Of a stretch of DNA of 64,000 nucleotides, positions 16,689 to 25,295 are shown one piece after another. The notes below the pieces were generated by a model. That model was given only the letters and a program-made list of their open reading frames with translations, had not been told where the DNA came from and ran no database searches. The DNA is from Caldora sp965222765 (GTDB lineage Bacteria > Cyanobacteriota > Cyanobacteriia > Cyanobacteriales > Coleofasciculaceae), in NCBI GenBank assembly GCA_965222765.1, contig CBDCVG010000041.1, forward strand, positions 224,613-288,612, read 5' to 3'. The position numbers and the translations under genes are program-made. Each line of letters opens with the position of its first letter. Positions within the stretch are counted from its first letter, which is position 1.

Positions 16689-18236
16689 ATGATTGGACAA
16701 ATACTAAGACAGCGTTACCAAATCATCGATAAGTTAGGAGCTGGGGGGGTAGGAGAAACCTATCTGGCTGAGGATTTAGACATTCCAGCTTCCCCTAAAC
16801 CCAAATGCGTCGTCAAGCGGCTTCAACCAAAAGCAATCGATCCAGATACCCAAAGATTGTTTGACACAGAAGCCGAAATTCTCTACAAACTCGGACAAGA
16901 CTACGACCGAATTCCTAAGCTTTTTGCCTATTTTGAGGAAAATCAAGAATTTTATCTGGTTCAAGAACTTATTGAGGGAGATAACTTGAGCCAGGAAATC
17001 ATTCTAGGGCAACCCTGGAATGAAGCACAAGTGATCCAATTATTGCGAGAGCTCTTGGAGATACTAGCTTATGTCCATCAGCACAACGTCATCCACCGGG
17101 ATATCAAACCCTCCAATCTCATGCGACGTTGTGAGGATGACAAACTAATTCTCATTGACTTTGGAGCAGTTAAACAAGTCAGCTCCTTGGTTACTAATGA
17201 TTCAGACGCCGATAGCCGCACGATTGGCATTGGTACCTTTGGTTATATGCCTGGTGAGCAAGCTTTAGGCAAGCCACGACTCAGTAGCGATATTTATGCG
17301 GTGGGGATGATAGCAATTCAAGCTCTGACAGGCATAGCACCGAACCAACTTCCTGAGGATGATAAGGGTGAAATCCTCTGGCAAAAACATACTAAGGTGA
17401 GCGAAGCCTTAACGGCAATTCTTAATCAGATGGTGCGATATCATTTTAGCGATCGCTATCCTTCTGGAGTAGAGGCATTAGAAGAACTGAATCTCAAGAT
17501 TCCCTTCTCTGGGACTGAGTCCTCCTCTACAGAAGAGGTGCTCAAGCCAGTTAAAGTTGATGGGAAATATGGCTACAAAGACCAAACTGGGGAAGTTGTG
17601 ATTTTACCTCAGTTTGAGAAAGCAGGGAAATTTTCCGAAGGTTTAGCAGAAGTTAAAATTGGTTCAAAGTATGGCTATATTCAGCACAAGGGTCAGGTGA
17701 TTATCCCACCGCAATTTGAGAAGGCTGGGAGTTTCTCGGGAGGACTGGCAAGGGTCAAAATTGGTAACTCATCTACTTATATTAATAAGACTGGACAAAC
17801 ATTATTTGATGAAGTAAGTAGCTTTTGTGAAGGCTTAGCAAGGATCAGAATTGGTTCAAGATATGGCTATATTGATAATAGTAAACAGGTAGTTATTCCG
17901 CCCCAATTTGAGAAAGCTTGGAGCTTTTCCGAAGGACTAGCACTAATCACCATTGATGATAACTATGGCTATATTAATCAAACAGGCAAAATGGTCATCG
18001 AACCCCAATTTGAGAAAGCTTGGAGCTTTTCCGAAGGACTAGCACTAATCACCATTGATGACAAATATGGTTATATTGACACAACAGGTAAATTAGTTAC
18101 TCAGTTGTTTGATGAGGCTTGGAGTTCTTCTGAAGGACGAGCAAAGATTGAAATTAAAAATAAATTGTTAGGGATATTACCTATTGGTAAGCAATATCGC
18201 ACGATTGATAAAACAGGAAAGTTTATTGATGAATAA
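16689..18236 (+). CDS. Serine/threonine protein kinase with C-terminal WG repeats
   Basis: 515 residues. The N-terminal kinase (about 1-275) has a glycine loop (IDKLGAGGVGETYLAED), the VAIK-type Lys in CVVKRL, the catalytic loop VIHRDIKPSNLM near residue 136 and the LIDFGAVKQV metal loop. All essential residues are present. From about residue 285 to the end there are at least six WG-type repeats (DGKYGYKDQTGEVVILPQFE, FSEGLAEVKIGSKYGYI), which are predicted ligand or protein-binding beta units. No transmembrane segment is seen, so it should be a soluble kinase. Substrates are unknown. Confidence 0.93.
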   Translation: MIGQILRQRYQIIDKLGAGGVGETYLAEDLDIPASPKPKCVVKRLQPKAIDPDTQRLFDTEAEILYKLGQDYDRIPKLFAYFEENQEFYLVQELIEGDNLSQEIILGQPWNEAQVIQLLRELLEILAYVHQHNVIHRDIKPSNLMRRCEDDKLILIDFGAVKQVSSLVTNDSDADSRTIGIGTFGYMPGEQALGKPRLSSDIYAVGMIAIQALTGIAPNQLPEDDKGEILWQKHTKVSEALTAILNQMVRYHFSDRYPSGVEALEELNLKIPFSGTESSSTEEVLKPVKVDGKYGYKDQTGEVVILPQFEKAGKFSEGLAEVKIGSKYGYIQHKGQVIIPPQFEKAGSFSGGLARVKIGNSSTYINKTGQTLFDEVSSFCEGLARIRIGSRYGYIDNSKQVVIPPQFEKAWSFSEGLALITIDDNYGYINQTGKMVIEPQFEKAWSFSEGLALITIDDKYGYIDTTGKLVTQLFDEAWSSSEGRAKIEIKNKLLGILPIGKQYRTIDKTGKFIDE

Positions 18237-18242
18237 TTTTTG

Positions 18243-18319
18243 TTAATTGTTAATTGTTAATTGTTAATTGCTAATTGTTAATTGTTAATTGCTAATTGTT
18301 AATTGTTAATTGCTAATTG
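18243..18319. repeat. Heptanucleotide repeat TTAATTG with 21-bp super-period
   Basis: Eleven consecutive 7-bp units. Most are TTAATTG, and from the fifth unit every third is CTAATTG, giving a 21-bp higher-order period. It follows the kinase stop. Confidence 0.9.
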
Positions 18320-18346
18320 GTAAAATGTATGTTTTTGAATGGTAGT

Positions 18347-18405
18347 GTGAGCATCTTGTTCACTGATGTTTAATACTTTCTTGTGGAACTGGCATCTTGC
18401 CAGTT
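18347..18405. repeat. Two GCATCTTGC-core palindromes
   Basis: GTGAGCATCTTGTTCAC (18347-18363) and AACTGGCATCTTGCCAGTT (18387-18405) share the central GCATCTTG with different complementary arms. They belong to the same family as 8184, 26615 and 33483. Confidence 0.7.
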
Positions 18406-18413
18406 ACCAAAGT

Positions 18414-18531
18414 TACCCCTCTTCTGTCAGACTCCGAAAAATAGGGGTCAAACCCTGATTCTCTCGTTAGGTATCGTTGGCTGTAATGACGGAATCTCGT
18501 CAGAATTTCGGAAAGTGACAGAAGAGGGGTA
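18414..18531. mobile_element. TA-flanked MITE, copy 1
   Basis: About 116 bp with inverted ends. CCCCTCTTCTGTCAGACTCC at the left pairs with GAAAGTGACAGAAGAGGGG at the right, and TA flanks both sides. Copy 2 at 55904-56019 differs at only two positions, so movement was recent. TA flanks suggest mobilisation by an IS630/Tc1-type transposase. Non-coding. Confidence 0.85.
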
Positions 18532-18582
18532 TGATTTGATTGAGATTGAGACAAGCCCAAAGCCTGTTCCACAAAATGTGGA

Positions 18583-18664
18583 GTAAGAAAAGCATTCTCT
18601 TGCGGCTGGGAGATCCTTCCCTACCGCTCAGGATGACAGAATTACGTTACGGTGTGTAAGTCCT
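18583..18664. mobile_element. Right half of the GTGCGTAAGTCC hairpin element
   Basis: AAGAAAAGCATTCTCTTGCG, CTGGGAGATCCTTCC, GCTCAGGATGACAGAATTAC, then ACGGTGTGTAAGTCC. It matches 32488-32566 closely. No gene is seen between the kinase and the ABC permease (18237-18780). Confidence 0.7.
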
Positions 18665-18780
18665 ATCCTTTTGTCTATATTAGCGATCGCTCATACTCCA
18701 GATGTCCGACTTCTTCAACAAGTCTGACCTCTCCTCTGGGATGCTCCCCATTCATCAAGGGAACTGCCCCTGTGGGATAT

Positions 18781-19647
18781 TTAAAGTAAATCAGCAAAAG
18801 CTGGACGCAAACGCCGATAGCACCAAATTCCTAGACCAAATACTGCCAAAGAAACGACTGAAGCTATTCCCCATTCACCCCAATGCTCTACCGTACCCAC
18901 TAATACCAAATCGCGATATACTTCTGCGATCGCAGCTAGGGGATTGAGCCAAAAAACCAAGTCTCGAAACCGCTCCGGAATGACAGAAGCGGGATAAACA
19001 ATTGGTGTCAAATAAAACCCCAAATTCAAAGCTACTCCTAATGTTTGGGGCACATCTCGCAAAAACACCGTCAACCCTGCTGCTAAATACCCGAATCCCG
19101 CAGTCAATAACAACTGTGTTACCCAAATTAAGGGCAACAGGGCTAAGGTAGTATGAAACTGCCCCACTGATATTGCTACCAGCACAATTAGTGCCCCTAA
19201 ACCAAATGCACTTTCAATAAAAGTTGATAACACCGGTACTAGGGGTAACAATACCAAGGGAAAAACTACCTTTTTCACCAAATTCGGTTGAGTCACCACT
19301 GAACTAGCAGCTCTGGTTAATCCCCCGGTAAAAGCAATCCAGGGAAGCAATCCGGCAAACAACCATAGCCCAAAAGTAATGCTGTCATCTGACGGAATTC
19401 CTTTCAAGCTCAGTTTGACATTCAGTACTATTGAGAAGACATAGGTGTAAATCAGCAATTGCGAGAGCTGATTCACTAGTGGCCACAAATTCCCCAAAAC
19501 TGAGCCCTTATATCGGGCTTCCAAATCCCGCCGCACCAAAGTTCTCAGCAAATCAAACTTCGTCCACCACTCCTCATTCAGTGGTAGCCAGCGTCTGAAT
19601 TTGCCAGCCTTACTGACAACTTCAATCATTGATTTACACACACTCAC
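18781..19647 (-). CDS. ABC-2 type polysaccharide export permease
   Basis: 288 residues with six hydrophobic segments. The N-terminal amphipathic entry (LLRTLVRRDLEARYKGSVLG) is typical of O-antigen or capsule export permeases of the Wzm/RfbA type, followed by LWPLVNQLSQLLIYTYVFS and the C-terminal FWLNPLAAIAEVYRDLVLVG. It would form the channel for a lipid-linked glycan and needs a Wzt-type ATPase, which is not encoded in this window. The first ATG is at 19647; an in-frame ATG lies at 19629. Confidence 0.88.
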   Translation of the reverse strand: MSVCKSMIEVVSKAGKFRRWLPLNEEWWTKFDLLRTLVRRDLEARYKGSVLGNLWPLVNQLSQLLIYTYVFSIVLNVKLSLKGIPSDDSITFGLWLFAGLLPWIAFTGGLTRAASSVVTQPNLVKKVVFPLVLLPLVPVLSTFIESAFGLGALIVLVAISVGQFHTTLALLPLIWVTQLLLTAGFGYLAAGLTVFLRDVPQTLGVALNLGFYLTPIVYPASVIPERFRDLVFWLNPLAAIAEVYRDLVLVGTVEHWGEWGIASVVSLAVFGLGIWCYRRLRPAFADLL

Positions 19648-19734
19648 TCACACAGTTTGCACCAGCTTACCTAATTAATAAGGCAACTGAATAAACTTAC
19701 TACCATACTACCCTTGGTCAAGGTGCACCCAGTG

Positions 19735-19862
19735 AGGAGATGGGGAGCTGGGGAGGGGTGAGCGAAAAAAAGGGTGGGGAGATGGGGAGATGGGGAGATG
19801 GGGAGATATTTACCAAATAACAAATAACAAATGACAAATGACAAATGACAAATGACAAATGA
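19735..19862. repeat. GGGGAGATG-type and TGACAAA heptamer repeats
   Basis: GGGGAGAT units at 19737-19808 are followed by five TGACAAA heptamers at 19828-19862. The same purine-rich block plus heptamers recurs at 41655, 57692 and 61162. Confidence 0.75.
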
Positions 19863-19926
19863 CAATTCCCAGTAAGTCCCCGATTCCGCTAAACTGAGGG
19901 ATGGTTTATCGAATTATTAAGTTGGA

Positions 19927-20121
19927 ATGGAAATCGGGCAAAAAGTAAAAGTCTTGCGTCTCAGAGACCGAGTCTCCTCTGATCTTGCTAGCAAGCTAGG
20001 GAAAGTAGGCACAATCAAAGACTATAAAATGACTGATGGTAGTGGGGTTGGCGTTGTTGTCCAATTTGAGGACAACTCTAACACTTGGTTTTTTGAAGAC
20101 GAACTAAAACTTGCAGAGTAG
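19927..20121 (+). CDS. DUF2862 protein
   Basis: 64 residues matching the cyanobacterial DUF2862 family across the full length: MEIGQKVKVLRLRDRVSSDL, LGKVGTIKDYKMTDGSGVGV and FEDNSNTWFFEDELKL. It probably forms a small SH3-like beta barrel. Function unknown. It ends about 30 bp before the likely start of the downstream ATPase, so the two are probably co-transcribed. Confidence 0.9.
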   Translation: MEIGQKVKVLRLRDRVSSDLASKLGKVGTIKDYKMTDGSGVGVVVQFEDNSNTWFFEDELKLAE

Positions 20122-20152
20122 AAGTAAGAGCATCGAGGCAACAGGCAAAAAC

Positions 20153-21253
20153 ATGGCCTTTATTATTACTTTTTTAGGCAAAGGCGGCACCGGTCGTACT
20201 ACTGTAGCGATCGCAGCGGCTAAACAGCTGTCAAGTCTCGGTCAACGGGTTCTACTAGTAGGACAAGATTCAGGACCAGCCCTCAGTATACTGCTGAGGG
20301 CTTCCCTTGGTGGCGAACCTCAAGACATTGAACCTAACTTCCAGGCAGTACAACTAGAGACTACAGTGCTACTGGAACGAAGTTGGGAAGATGTCAAACA
20401 GCTAGAAGCACAATATTTGCGATCGCCTACTCTCAAAAATGTCTACGGTCAAGAACTGAGTGTCTTACCTGGGATGGACAGTGCTCTAGCACTAAATTCA
20501 ATTCGGGAGTACGACAAAAGCAATAAGTATGATGTGATCATTTATGACTCTAACAGTAGTCAAGACACTCTACGAATGTTGGGGATGCCAGAAATCCTGA
20601 GCTGGTATTTTCGCCGCTTTCGCCAGGTAATGGCAGATTCTGACCTTGGTAAGGCACTCTCTCCCTTTATCCAACCCCTCACCAGCGCTATTCTCAATGT
20701 ATCTTGGTCTGCTGATGATTTGGCTCAACAACCCACCAATCAGTCAACCCAAATGCTGGAACAGGGAAAATCTGCTGTTGCTGATCCTAACCGCGTGGCA
20801 TCTTATCTGGTAACCAATTCTGATCCTACTGCCATTGCCACTGCTAAATACTTCTGGGGAAGCGCTCAACAAGTTGGTCTTACTGTTGGTGGTGTCTTGC
20901 TTAACCAAAGTAGTTCAGCAGAAGCTTTGGTAACAGAATTTGCACCTCTTAAGGTGAACCCTTTACCAACACAGTCATCTGCTAATGACTGGCAACCGCT
21001 GGTGGAGGCTCTGCCAGATTTCAAACAGGCAGCAAAAGCACCTAGACCGATTGTTATCGATATTATTGCTCGTCAAGTACGCTTATTTTTGCCCGGTTTC
21101 AACAAAAAACAGGTAAAACTCACTCAGTATGGTCCAGAAGTTACCATTGAAGCCGGTGATCAGCGACGCAATATTTTGTTGCCTCCACAACTGAGTGGTC
21201 AACCGGTCAAAGGAGCAAAATTTCAAGACCAGTATCTGATCGTCAGCTTCTAA
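20153..21253 (+). CDS. Get3/ArsA-fold ATPase, cyanobacterial type
   Basis: About 366 residues from ATG 20153 (MAFIITFLGKGGTGRTTVAI). The P-loop GKGGTGRTT near residue 9 is a deviant Walker A with the signature lysine. Switch-like segments such as DVIIYDSNSSQDTLRML follow, and the protein ends with a beta-rich IDIIARQVRLFLPGF region. This matches cyanobacterial ArsA/Get3-like proteins (the family sometimes called NosAFP), proposed to handle tail-anchored membrane proteins. It lacks the duplicated half of true ArsA. An in-frame start at 20111 would overlap DUF2862 and is less likely. Confidence 0.85.
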   Translation: MAFIITFLGKGGTGRTTVAIAAAKQLSSLGQRVLLVGQDSGPALSILLRASLGGEPQDIEPNFQAVQLETTVLLERSWEDVKQLEAQYLRSPTLKNVYGQELSVLPGMDSALALNSIREYDKSNKYDVIIYDSNSSQDTLRMLGMPEILSWYFRRFRQVMADSDLGKALSPFIQPLTSAILNVSWSADDLAQQPTNQSTQMLEQGKSAVADPNRVASYLVTNSDPTAIATAKYFWGSAQQVGLTVGGVLLNQSSSAEALVTEFAPLKVNPLPTQSSANDWQPLVEALPDFKQAAKAPRPIVIDIIARQVRLFLPGFNKKQVKLTQYGPEVTIEAGDQRRNILLPPQLSGQPVKGAKFQDQYLIVSF

Positions 21254-21311
21254 AGCGCAAACCCAGAATATCAGTTTTAGTTCTTCATTGGTTCGATTTC
21301 TAGACAGAAAA

Positions 21312-22031
21312 ATGAGCAATCAGTATACAGGGATTACAGAGTATTATGATTTGTGGGTCACGGCTGATTACTACGACTATCAGACCCTAGCGAAGGAAGC
21401 ATACTCGATAGTGGGTAATGGTCGTCAGATTCTTGAGTTAGGTGTAGGAACGGGACTACTAGTAGAAAAGTATCTTGAGCTCGATCCCACCTGCGAGTTT
21501 ACGGGAGTTGATTTCACCTCATCTCTGCTTGAAATTGCGAAGCAACGGTTGGGAAATGGGGTTAAATTGATTGAAGCTGATGCGGTAACAATGGACTTAA
21601 ATGCCAAGTTCGATGTGGCAATATCCAATGGAGGAGTTTGGGGAATTCTTGATCAGGGTACTCAATGGCAATTTGGGGGTCATGTTCCCGGTCTTGAAGC
21701 CAACCGTCAAGGGTTAGAAAATGTAGCTCGCCATTTACACGAAGGAGGGTTATTATTGCTACACCTGCAAAAACCACATCAGAATTTTGAACAAGATTTG
21801 GCAGGGGGCATTGTCTATTCCCAGTTGATTGAGGAAGGGCAAGATACAGCAGAGTACTATACTTTTGAAAAAAGCTATTTCTTTAAGAAAGATGGAGAAA
21901 TTTTGGCTACAGAACAATTAACGATTACCGTGTTTAAACCAGAAATTTCTCGTCAACTGTTAAGCGAAGCAGGATTTGATTTACAAGACACCAACAATAG
22001 CGATCGCTTTGCAATTTACAAAAAGCGGTAA
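21312..22031 (+). CDS. Class I SAM-dependent methyltransferase
   Basis: 239 residues from ATG 21312 (MSNQYTGITEYYDLWVTADY). The SAM-binding motif I is ILELGVGTGLLVEKYLE and is followed by CEFTGVDFTSSLLEIAKQRL and the acidic LIEADAVTMDLNAKFDVAIS. The C-terminus ends in the usual EAGFDL strand pair. The substrate cannot be read from the sequence. It lies about 50 bp upstream of the acyltransferase gene on the same strand, so the two may act on one metabolite. Confidence 0.9.
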   Translation: MSNQYTGITEYYDLWVTADYYDYQTLAKEAYSIVGNGRQILELGVGTGLLVEKYLELDPTCEFTGVDFTSSLLEIAKQRLGNGVKLIEADAVTMDLNAKFDVAISNGGVWGILDQGTQWQFGGHVPGLEANRQGLENVARHLHEGGLLLLHLQKPHQNFEQDLAGGIVYSQLIEEGQDTAEYYTFEKSYFFKKDGEILATEQLTITVFKPEISRQLLSEAGFDLQDTNNSDRFAIYKKR

Positions 22032-22079
22032 TATTCGATGAAGGTTTAGGAAATGGATGGTAGTGATTAGGTAGAGAAT

Positions 22080-22685
22080 GTGCTCACAGAATACTCGCTA
22101 TTTTCGCAAGCACATGATACTAGTTTAGGAAAAACTTTTCCAGACTTACATACTAATCCTCAAAGATTATTCATGACCATTTCCATTCAGCCGGTTGGTA
22201 TCTCTGACAAATTAAGCCTCTGCCATCAAATGCAAGTGGCTATCTTTCACGACGAACTAGAGTTGTTCGGGATGCAAATACCTGATGACTACGAGCACTC
22301 CTCAGTCTATATGCAAATTCTTGATGCCAATGTTCTTGTGGGAACCTACCGAATTGTCCTCCCGAACACCTCTGTGGGACTGCCAATAGAGGAAAGTGGG
22401 TTTGACCTCAAACAGTTTCATCAGAAGAAGGTCTGTGAAATGTCCCGTCTTGTCTTGCTCAAAGAAAAGCGTGGTAAAATCCCCTTTAGTAAGATTTTCT
22501 CTTCTGCTTGTAAGGTCGCAAAACATCACAATGCCTCTATTTTACTCGTTGCGATTCTCCCTCGCAATCTTCCCTTGTTTAAAAGGTATGGTTTCTCACA
22601 GGTAGGGTCACCTCTCTATGATGACTCTGTCAAATCTATCGATAACGAAGAATCGGTCATCATCCCAATGCAAATGCATATTTGA
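22080..22685 (+). CDS. GNAT-fold N-acyltransferase, FeeM / autoinducer-synthase-like
   Basis: 201 residues from GTG 22080; ATG 22173 is an alternative start that keeps the whole domain. The core reads LCHQMQVAIFHDELELFGMQ, then DANVLVGTYRIVLPNTS, VCEMSRLVLLKEKRGK and LPLFKRYGFSQVGSP. The CEMSRL segment and this order match FeeM-like N-acyl amino acid synthases and AHL-synthase-fold acyltransferases, which transfer an acyl chain from acyl-carrier protein to an amine. Substrate unknown. It follows a methyltransferase, and chlG begins about 100 bp downstream. Confidence 0.75.
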   Translation: MLTEYSLFSQAHDTSLGKTFPDLHTNPQRLFMTISIQPVGISDKLSLCHQMQVAIFHDELELFGMQIPDDYEHSSVYMQILDANVLVGTYRIVLPNTSVGLPIEESGFDLKQFHQKKVCEMSRLVLLKEKRGKIPFSKIFSSACKVAKHHNASILLVAILPRNLPLFKRYGFSQVGSPLYDDSVKSIDNEESVIIPMQMHI

Positions 22686-22788
22686 TTTAGATGGAAGTTT
22701 CCCTAAAGCCCTTAGAAGACAAGGAATAATGAGCAAATAAAGGGTAAAGGGAGGAGAGGCTAGCACAGGAAAATTGGTATAACAACCT

Positions 22789-23760
22789 ATGACTAATGAG
22801 AACACAACCGAACGCAGCGCTAAAACCAGACAAATATTAGGCATGAAAGGTGCCGCTGCTGGTGAAACATCGATTTGGAAAATTCGCCTCCAGTTGATGA
22901 AGCCAATTACCTGGATTCCCTTAATTTGGGGAGTTGTATGCGGTGCAGCTTCTGCTGGTGGATTTCAATGGACTATAGAAGATATTCTGATGGCGGCAGC
23001 CTGCATGTTGCTTTCTGGTCCCCTGATGGCGGGTTATACCCAAACAATGAATGATTTCTACGATCGCGAAATCGATGCCATCAACGAACCTTACCGTCCT
23101 ATTCCTTCTGGTGCTATTTCTATTCCCCAAGTAGTAACCCAAATTGTAGTGCTGTTACTAGCTGGTTTTGCTGTTGCTGGTTTATTGGATTTCTGGGCAG
23201 GTCATGAATTTCCTACTATGATTTGTCTTACCCTAGGAGGTGCTTTCCTTGCTTATATCTACTCAGCTCCTCCCCTCAAGCTGAAGCAGAACGGTTGGCT
23301 GGGTAACTACGCTCTTGGTTCGAGTTACATTGCTCTGCCTTGGTGGGCAGGTCATGCTCTGTTTGGTCATCTCAACTGGACGATTGTTATTCTTACTCTA
23401 TTTTATAGTCTAGCGGGATTAGGCATTGCTGTGGTTAACGACTTCAAAAGTGTAGAAGGCGATCGCCAACTTGGTCTAAAATCACTGCCAGTTATGTTTG
23501 GAGTTGGTACAGCTGCATGGATTTGTGTACTGATGATTGATTTATTTCAAGCAGGCATTGCCGGTTACTTAATCACCATTCATCAGAACCTTTACGCCAC
23601 AATTCTACTACTGTTGATCATCCCCCAAATTACTTTCCAAGATATGTACTTTCTGCGAGATCCCTTGAAAAATGATGTGAAATATCAAGCCAGTGCTCAA
23701 CCCTTTTTGGTGTTGGGAATGCTAGTTGCTGGTTTAGCATTAGGTCATGCTGGAGTTTGA
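22789..23760 (+). CDS. chlG: Chlorophyll synthase
   Basis: 323 residues, the normal length, with about eight or nine transmembrane segments. Two aspartate-rich prenyl-binding motifs are present: NDFYDREIDAINEPYRPIPS near residue 88 and NDFKSVEGDRQLGLKSLP near residue 217. This UbiA-family enzyme joins geranylgeranyl or phytyl diphosphate to chlorophyllide a in the thylakoid membrane, the last step of chlorophyll synthesis. Its presence identifies the host as an oxygenic phototroph. Confidence 0.97.
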   Translation: MTNENTTERSAKTRQILGMKGAAAGETSIWKIRLQLMKPITWIPLIWGVVCGAASAGGFQWTIEDILMAAACMLLSGPLMAGYTQTMNDFYDREIDAINEPYRPIPSGAISIPQVVTQIVVLLLAGFAVAGLLDFWAGHEFPTMICLTLGGAFLAYIYSAPPLKLKQNGWLGNYALGSSYIALPWWAGHALFGHLNWTIVILTLFYSLAGLGIAVVNDFKSVEGDRQLGLKSLPVMFGVGTAAWICVLMIDLFQAGIAGYLITIHQNLYATILLLLIIPQITFQDMYFLRDPLKNDVKYQASAQPFLVLGMLVAGLALGHAGV

Positions 23761-23835
23761 GAGAGCAGAGGCAGATGGGGAGTTGGGGGAGATAAAAGAG
23801 AAATTTCCAATACGCAAACAACAAATGACAAATAA

Positions 23836-24522
23836 CTAAACCGGACTAACCTTGGCACGATAGAGCAACTTGTCACCACGCCGATAGCCCGTGTAGCGTA
23901 CCCTAACCTTGTCTCCTGGTTGAGCAGTTCCCGACATCAGTTGCTGATGTTGGGGATTATAGGAAACTTCTGCACCGACAAGAGCGATCGCTTCTACTCC
24001 CCATTGTTGCACTAAAGTTTCTACTGGGCGTATCAAAGGCAGTAACCTCACCGCTGGTAACTGCTCATTTTGCTGTGCTGCATAAGCAGCAGTTGGCCAT
24101 TGGATTAACCAGGATTCCAGTACTTGCAAGCTTGATTGCTGAAACTCCTGCATTAAATTTTCTCGCTGCTGCTCCAGTTGCTGTTGCAGATGCTGGTACT
24201 CTTGCTGTAAGGTAATCAGTATTTCTGAGGGTGGATCTACTTCCAGTGCAATCAGTTCTGGGGCAAACATCTCTAGCAACTTAGTCACCTGTACTTGCAG
24301 TACTTGGGAGAGTTTGTGCAAGGTTTCTAAGCGCATGTGCAAAACTTGCCCTTGCCGCAAGCGTCTCAGTTGTCGCTCAGAAACACCAGCAGTGCGACTT
24401 AATTGCTTAAAAGTAGCAATATCGACCTGTTGCATCAGTTGTCGCAACAGTTGGGTGTAGTTTGTATGGGAAGGCATCCGAATAGCATTGGTACAGGAAT
24501 TTAAGCTAAGGCTGAAACGCAA
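23836..24522 (-). CDS. HTH-coiled coil-GrpE-like protein
   Basis: Up to 228 residues from ATG 24522; ATG 24477 (MPSHTNYTQLLRQLMQQ) also keeps all domains. An N-terminal HTH (FKQLSRTAGVSERQLRRLRQ) leads to a glutamine-rich coiled coil (LQQEYQHLQQQLEQQRENL). The C-terminal segment VEAIALVGAEVSYNPQHQQL with GYRRGDKLLYRAKVSPV is similar to the beta domain of GrpE, the DnaK nucleotide-exchange factor. It is therefore either an exchange factor linked to DNA binding or a GrpE-derived regulator. It is transcribed away from the PepSY/pstS/porin genes. Confidence 0.65.
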   Translation of the reverse strand: MRFSLSLNSCTNAIRMPSHTNYTQLLRQLMQQVDIATFKQLSRTAGVSERQLRRLRQGQVLHMRLETLHKLSQVLQVQVTKLLEMFAPELIALEVDPPSEILITLQQEYQHLQQQLEQQRENLMQEFQQSSLQVLESWLIQWPTAAYAAQQNEQLPAVRLLPLIRPVETLVQQWGVEAIALVGAEVSYNPQHQQLMSGTAQPGDKVRVRYTGYRRGDKLLYRAKVSPV

Positions 24523-24740
24523 TCAAAGTAAAGATTTTGGGCGTTAATTTTTGTAACATTTATCGTTTTTTTGGTAGCATTTATTACCCTAAAAAACTAC
24601 CAATTAAACGTTAAACTAATTGGTACAGTTTGGGCATCGAATTGGTAGAACAATTAGTTCATTTTATCCTTGTCAGGAAACCAGGAATAAGGTATTATCC
24701 CTATCATACAATCACCAAAAACTTCTAGTTTTAGCTCAAC

Positions 24741-25274
24741 ATGGTTTTCTTGACAACCCCTGGGAAACGACTTTTAACAACTCTAGGAATTGCTATTTTT
24801 TCCTGCTCTTTTTGTCTAGCTGATGCCAAGGCTCAGTCTTTTAAGGATACAGAAAATTTACTAATAGCTCAAACTTTAGGAGGAATAGAACGAGACATCT
24901 CCCTTTCAGAAGTACCGAATCCAGCTATATCATCAGTTACTGCTGTTGCAGGAGCAGCACCTAATAAAGCTAACGTAGAACTGCAACCAGATGGCTCTTT
25001 AGTTTATGAGCTGGCGGGTAAAAACGAACAAGGATTTCAATTTGTAGTCGATGTAACATCCGAAGGGAAAATAATTGAAGTTGATGAAGAAGTAGACCGC
25101 AGTGCCGTCCCTGAGGTTGTTTATAAAGCTCTAAATCGTTGGGCACCAGGCGCTCAAATTGCTAGCACTTGGCGCAGTACTCGTCTAGGAGAGTTCGTCT
25201 ATGAAATAGTTATTGAAGAATTCTGGTTTGAAATTGATGCTGATGGCAGAACCTTAACAATTCACCAAAACTAG
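24741..25274 (+). CDS. Secreted PepSY-like domain protein
   Basis: 177 residues. An N-terminal hydrophobic segment (LLTTLGIAIFSCSFCLADAK) suggests a signal peptide. The mature part has a PepSY-like alpha/beta repeat (VELQPDGSLVYELAGKNEQG, VDVTSEGKIIEVDEEVD, VVYKALNRWAPGAQI). Such domains may modulate proteases or bind metals or peptides. It is 21 bp upstream of the PstS-like gene and probably in the same operon. Confidence 0.6.
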   Translation: MVFLTTPGKRLLTTLGIAIFSCSFCLADAKAQSFKDTENLLIAQTLGGIERDISLSEVPNPAISSVTAVAGAAPNKANVELQPDGSLVYELAGKNEQGFQFVVDVTSEGKIIEVDEEVDRSAVPEVVYKALNRWAPGAQIASTWRSTRLGEFVYEIVIEEFWFEIDADGRTLTIHQN

Positions 25275-25295
25275 AAAATTTTTGCATTAGATAAT

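Noticed and set aside
18360..18586. Open frames on both strands in the MITE region
   Set aside because: They fall entirely on palindromes and MITE sequence and have no protein features.
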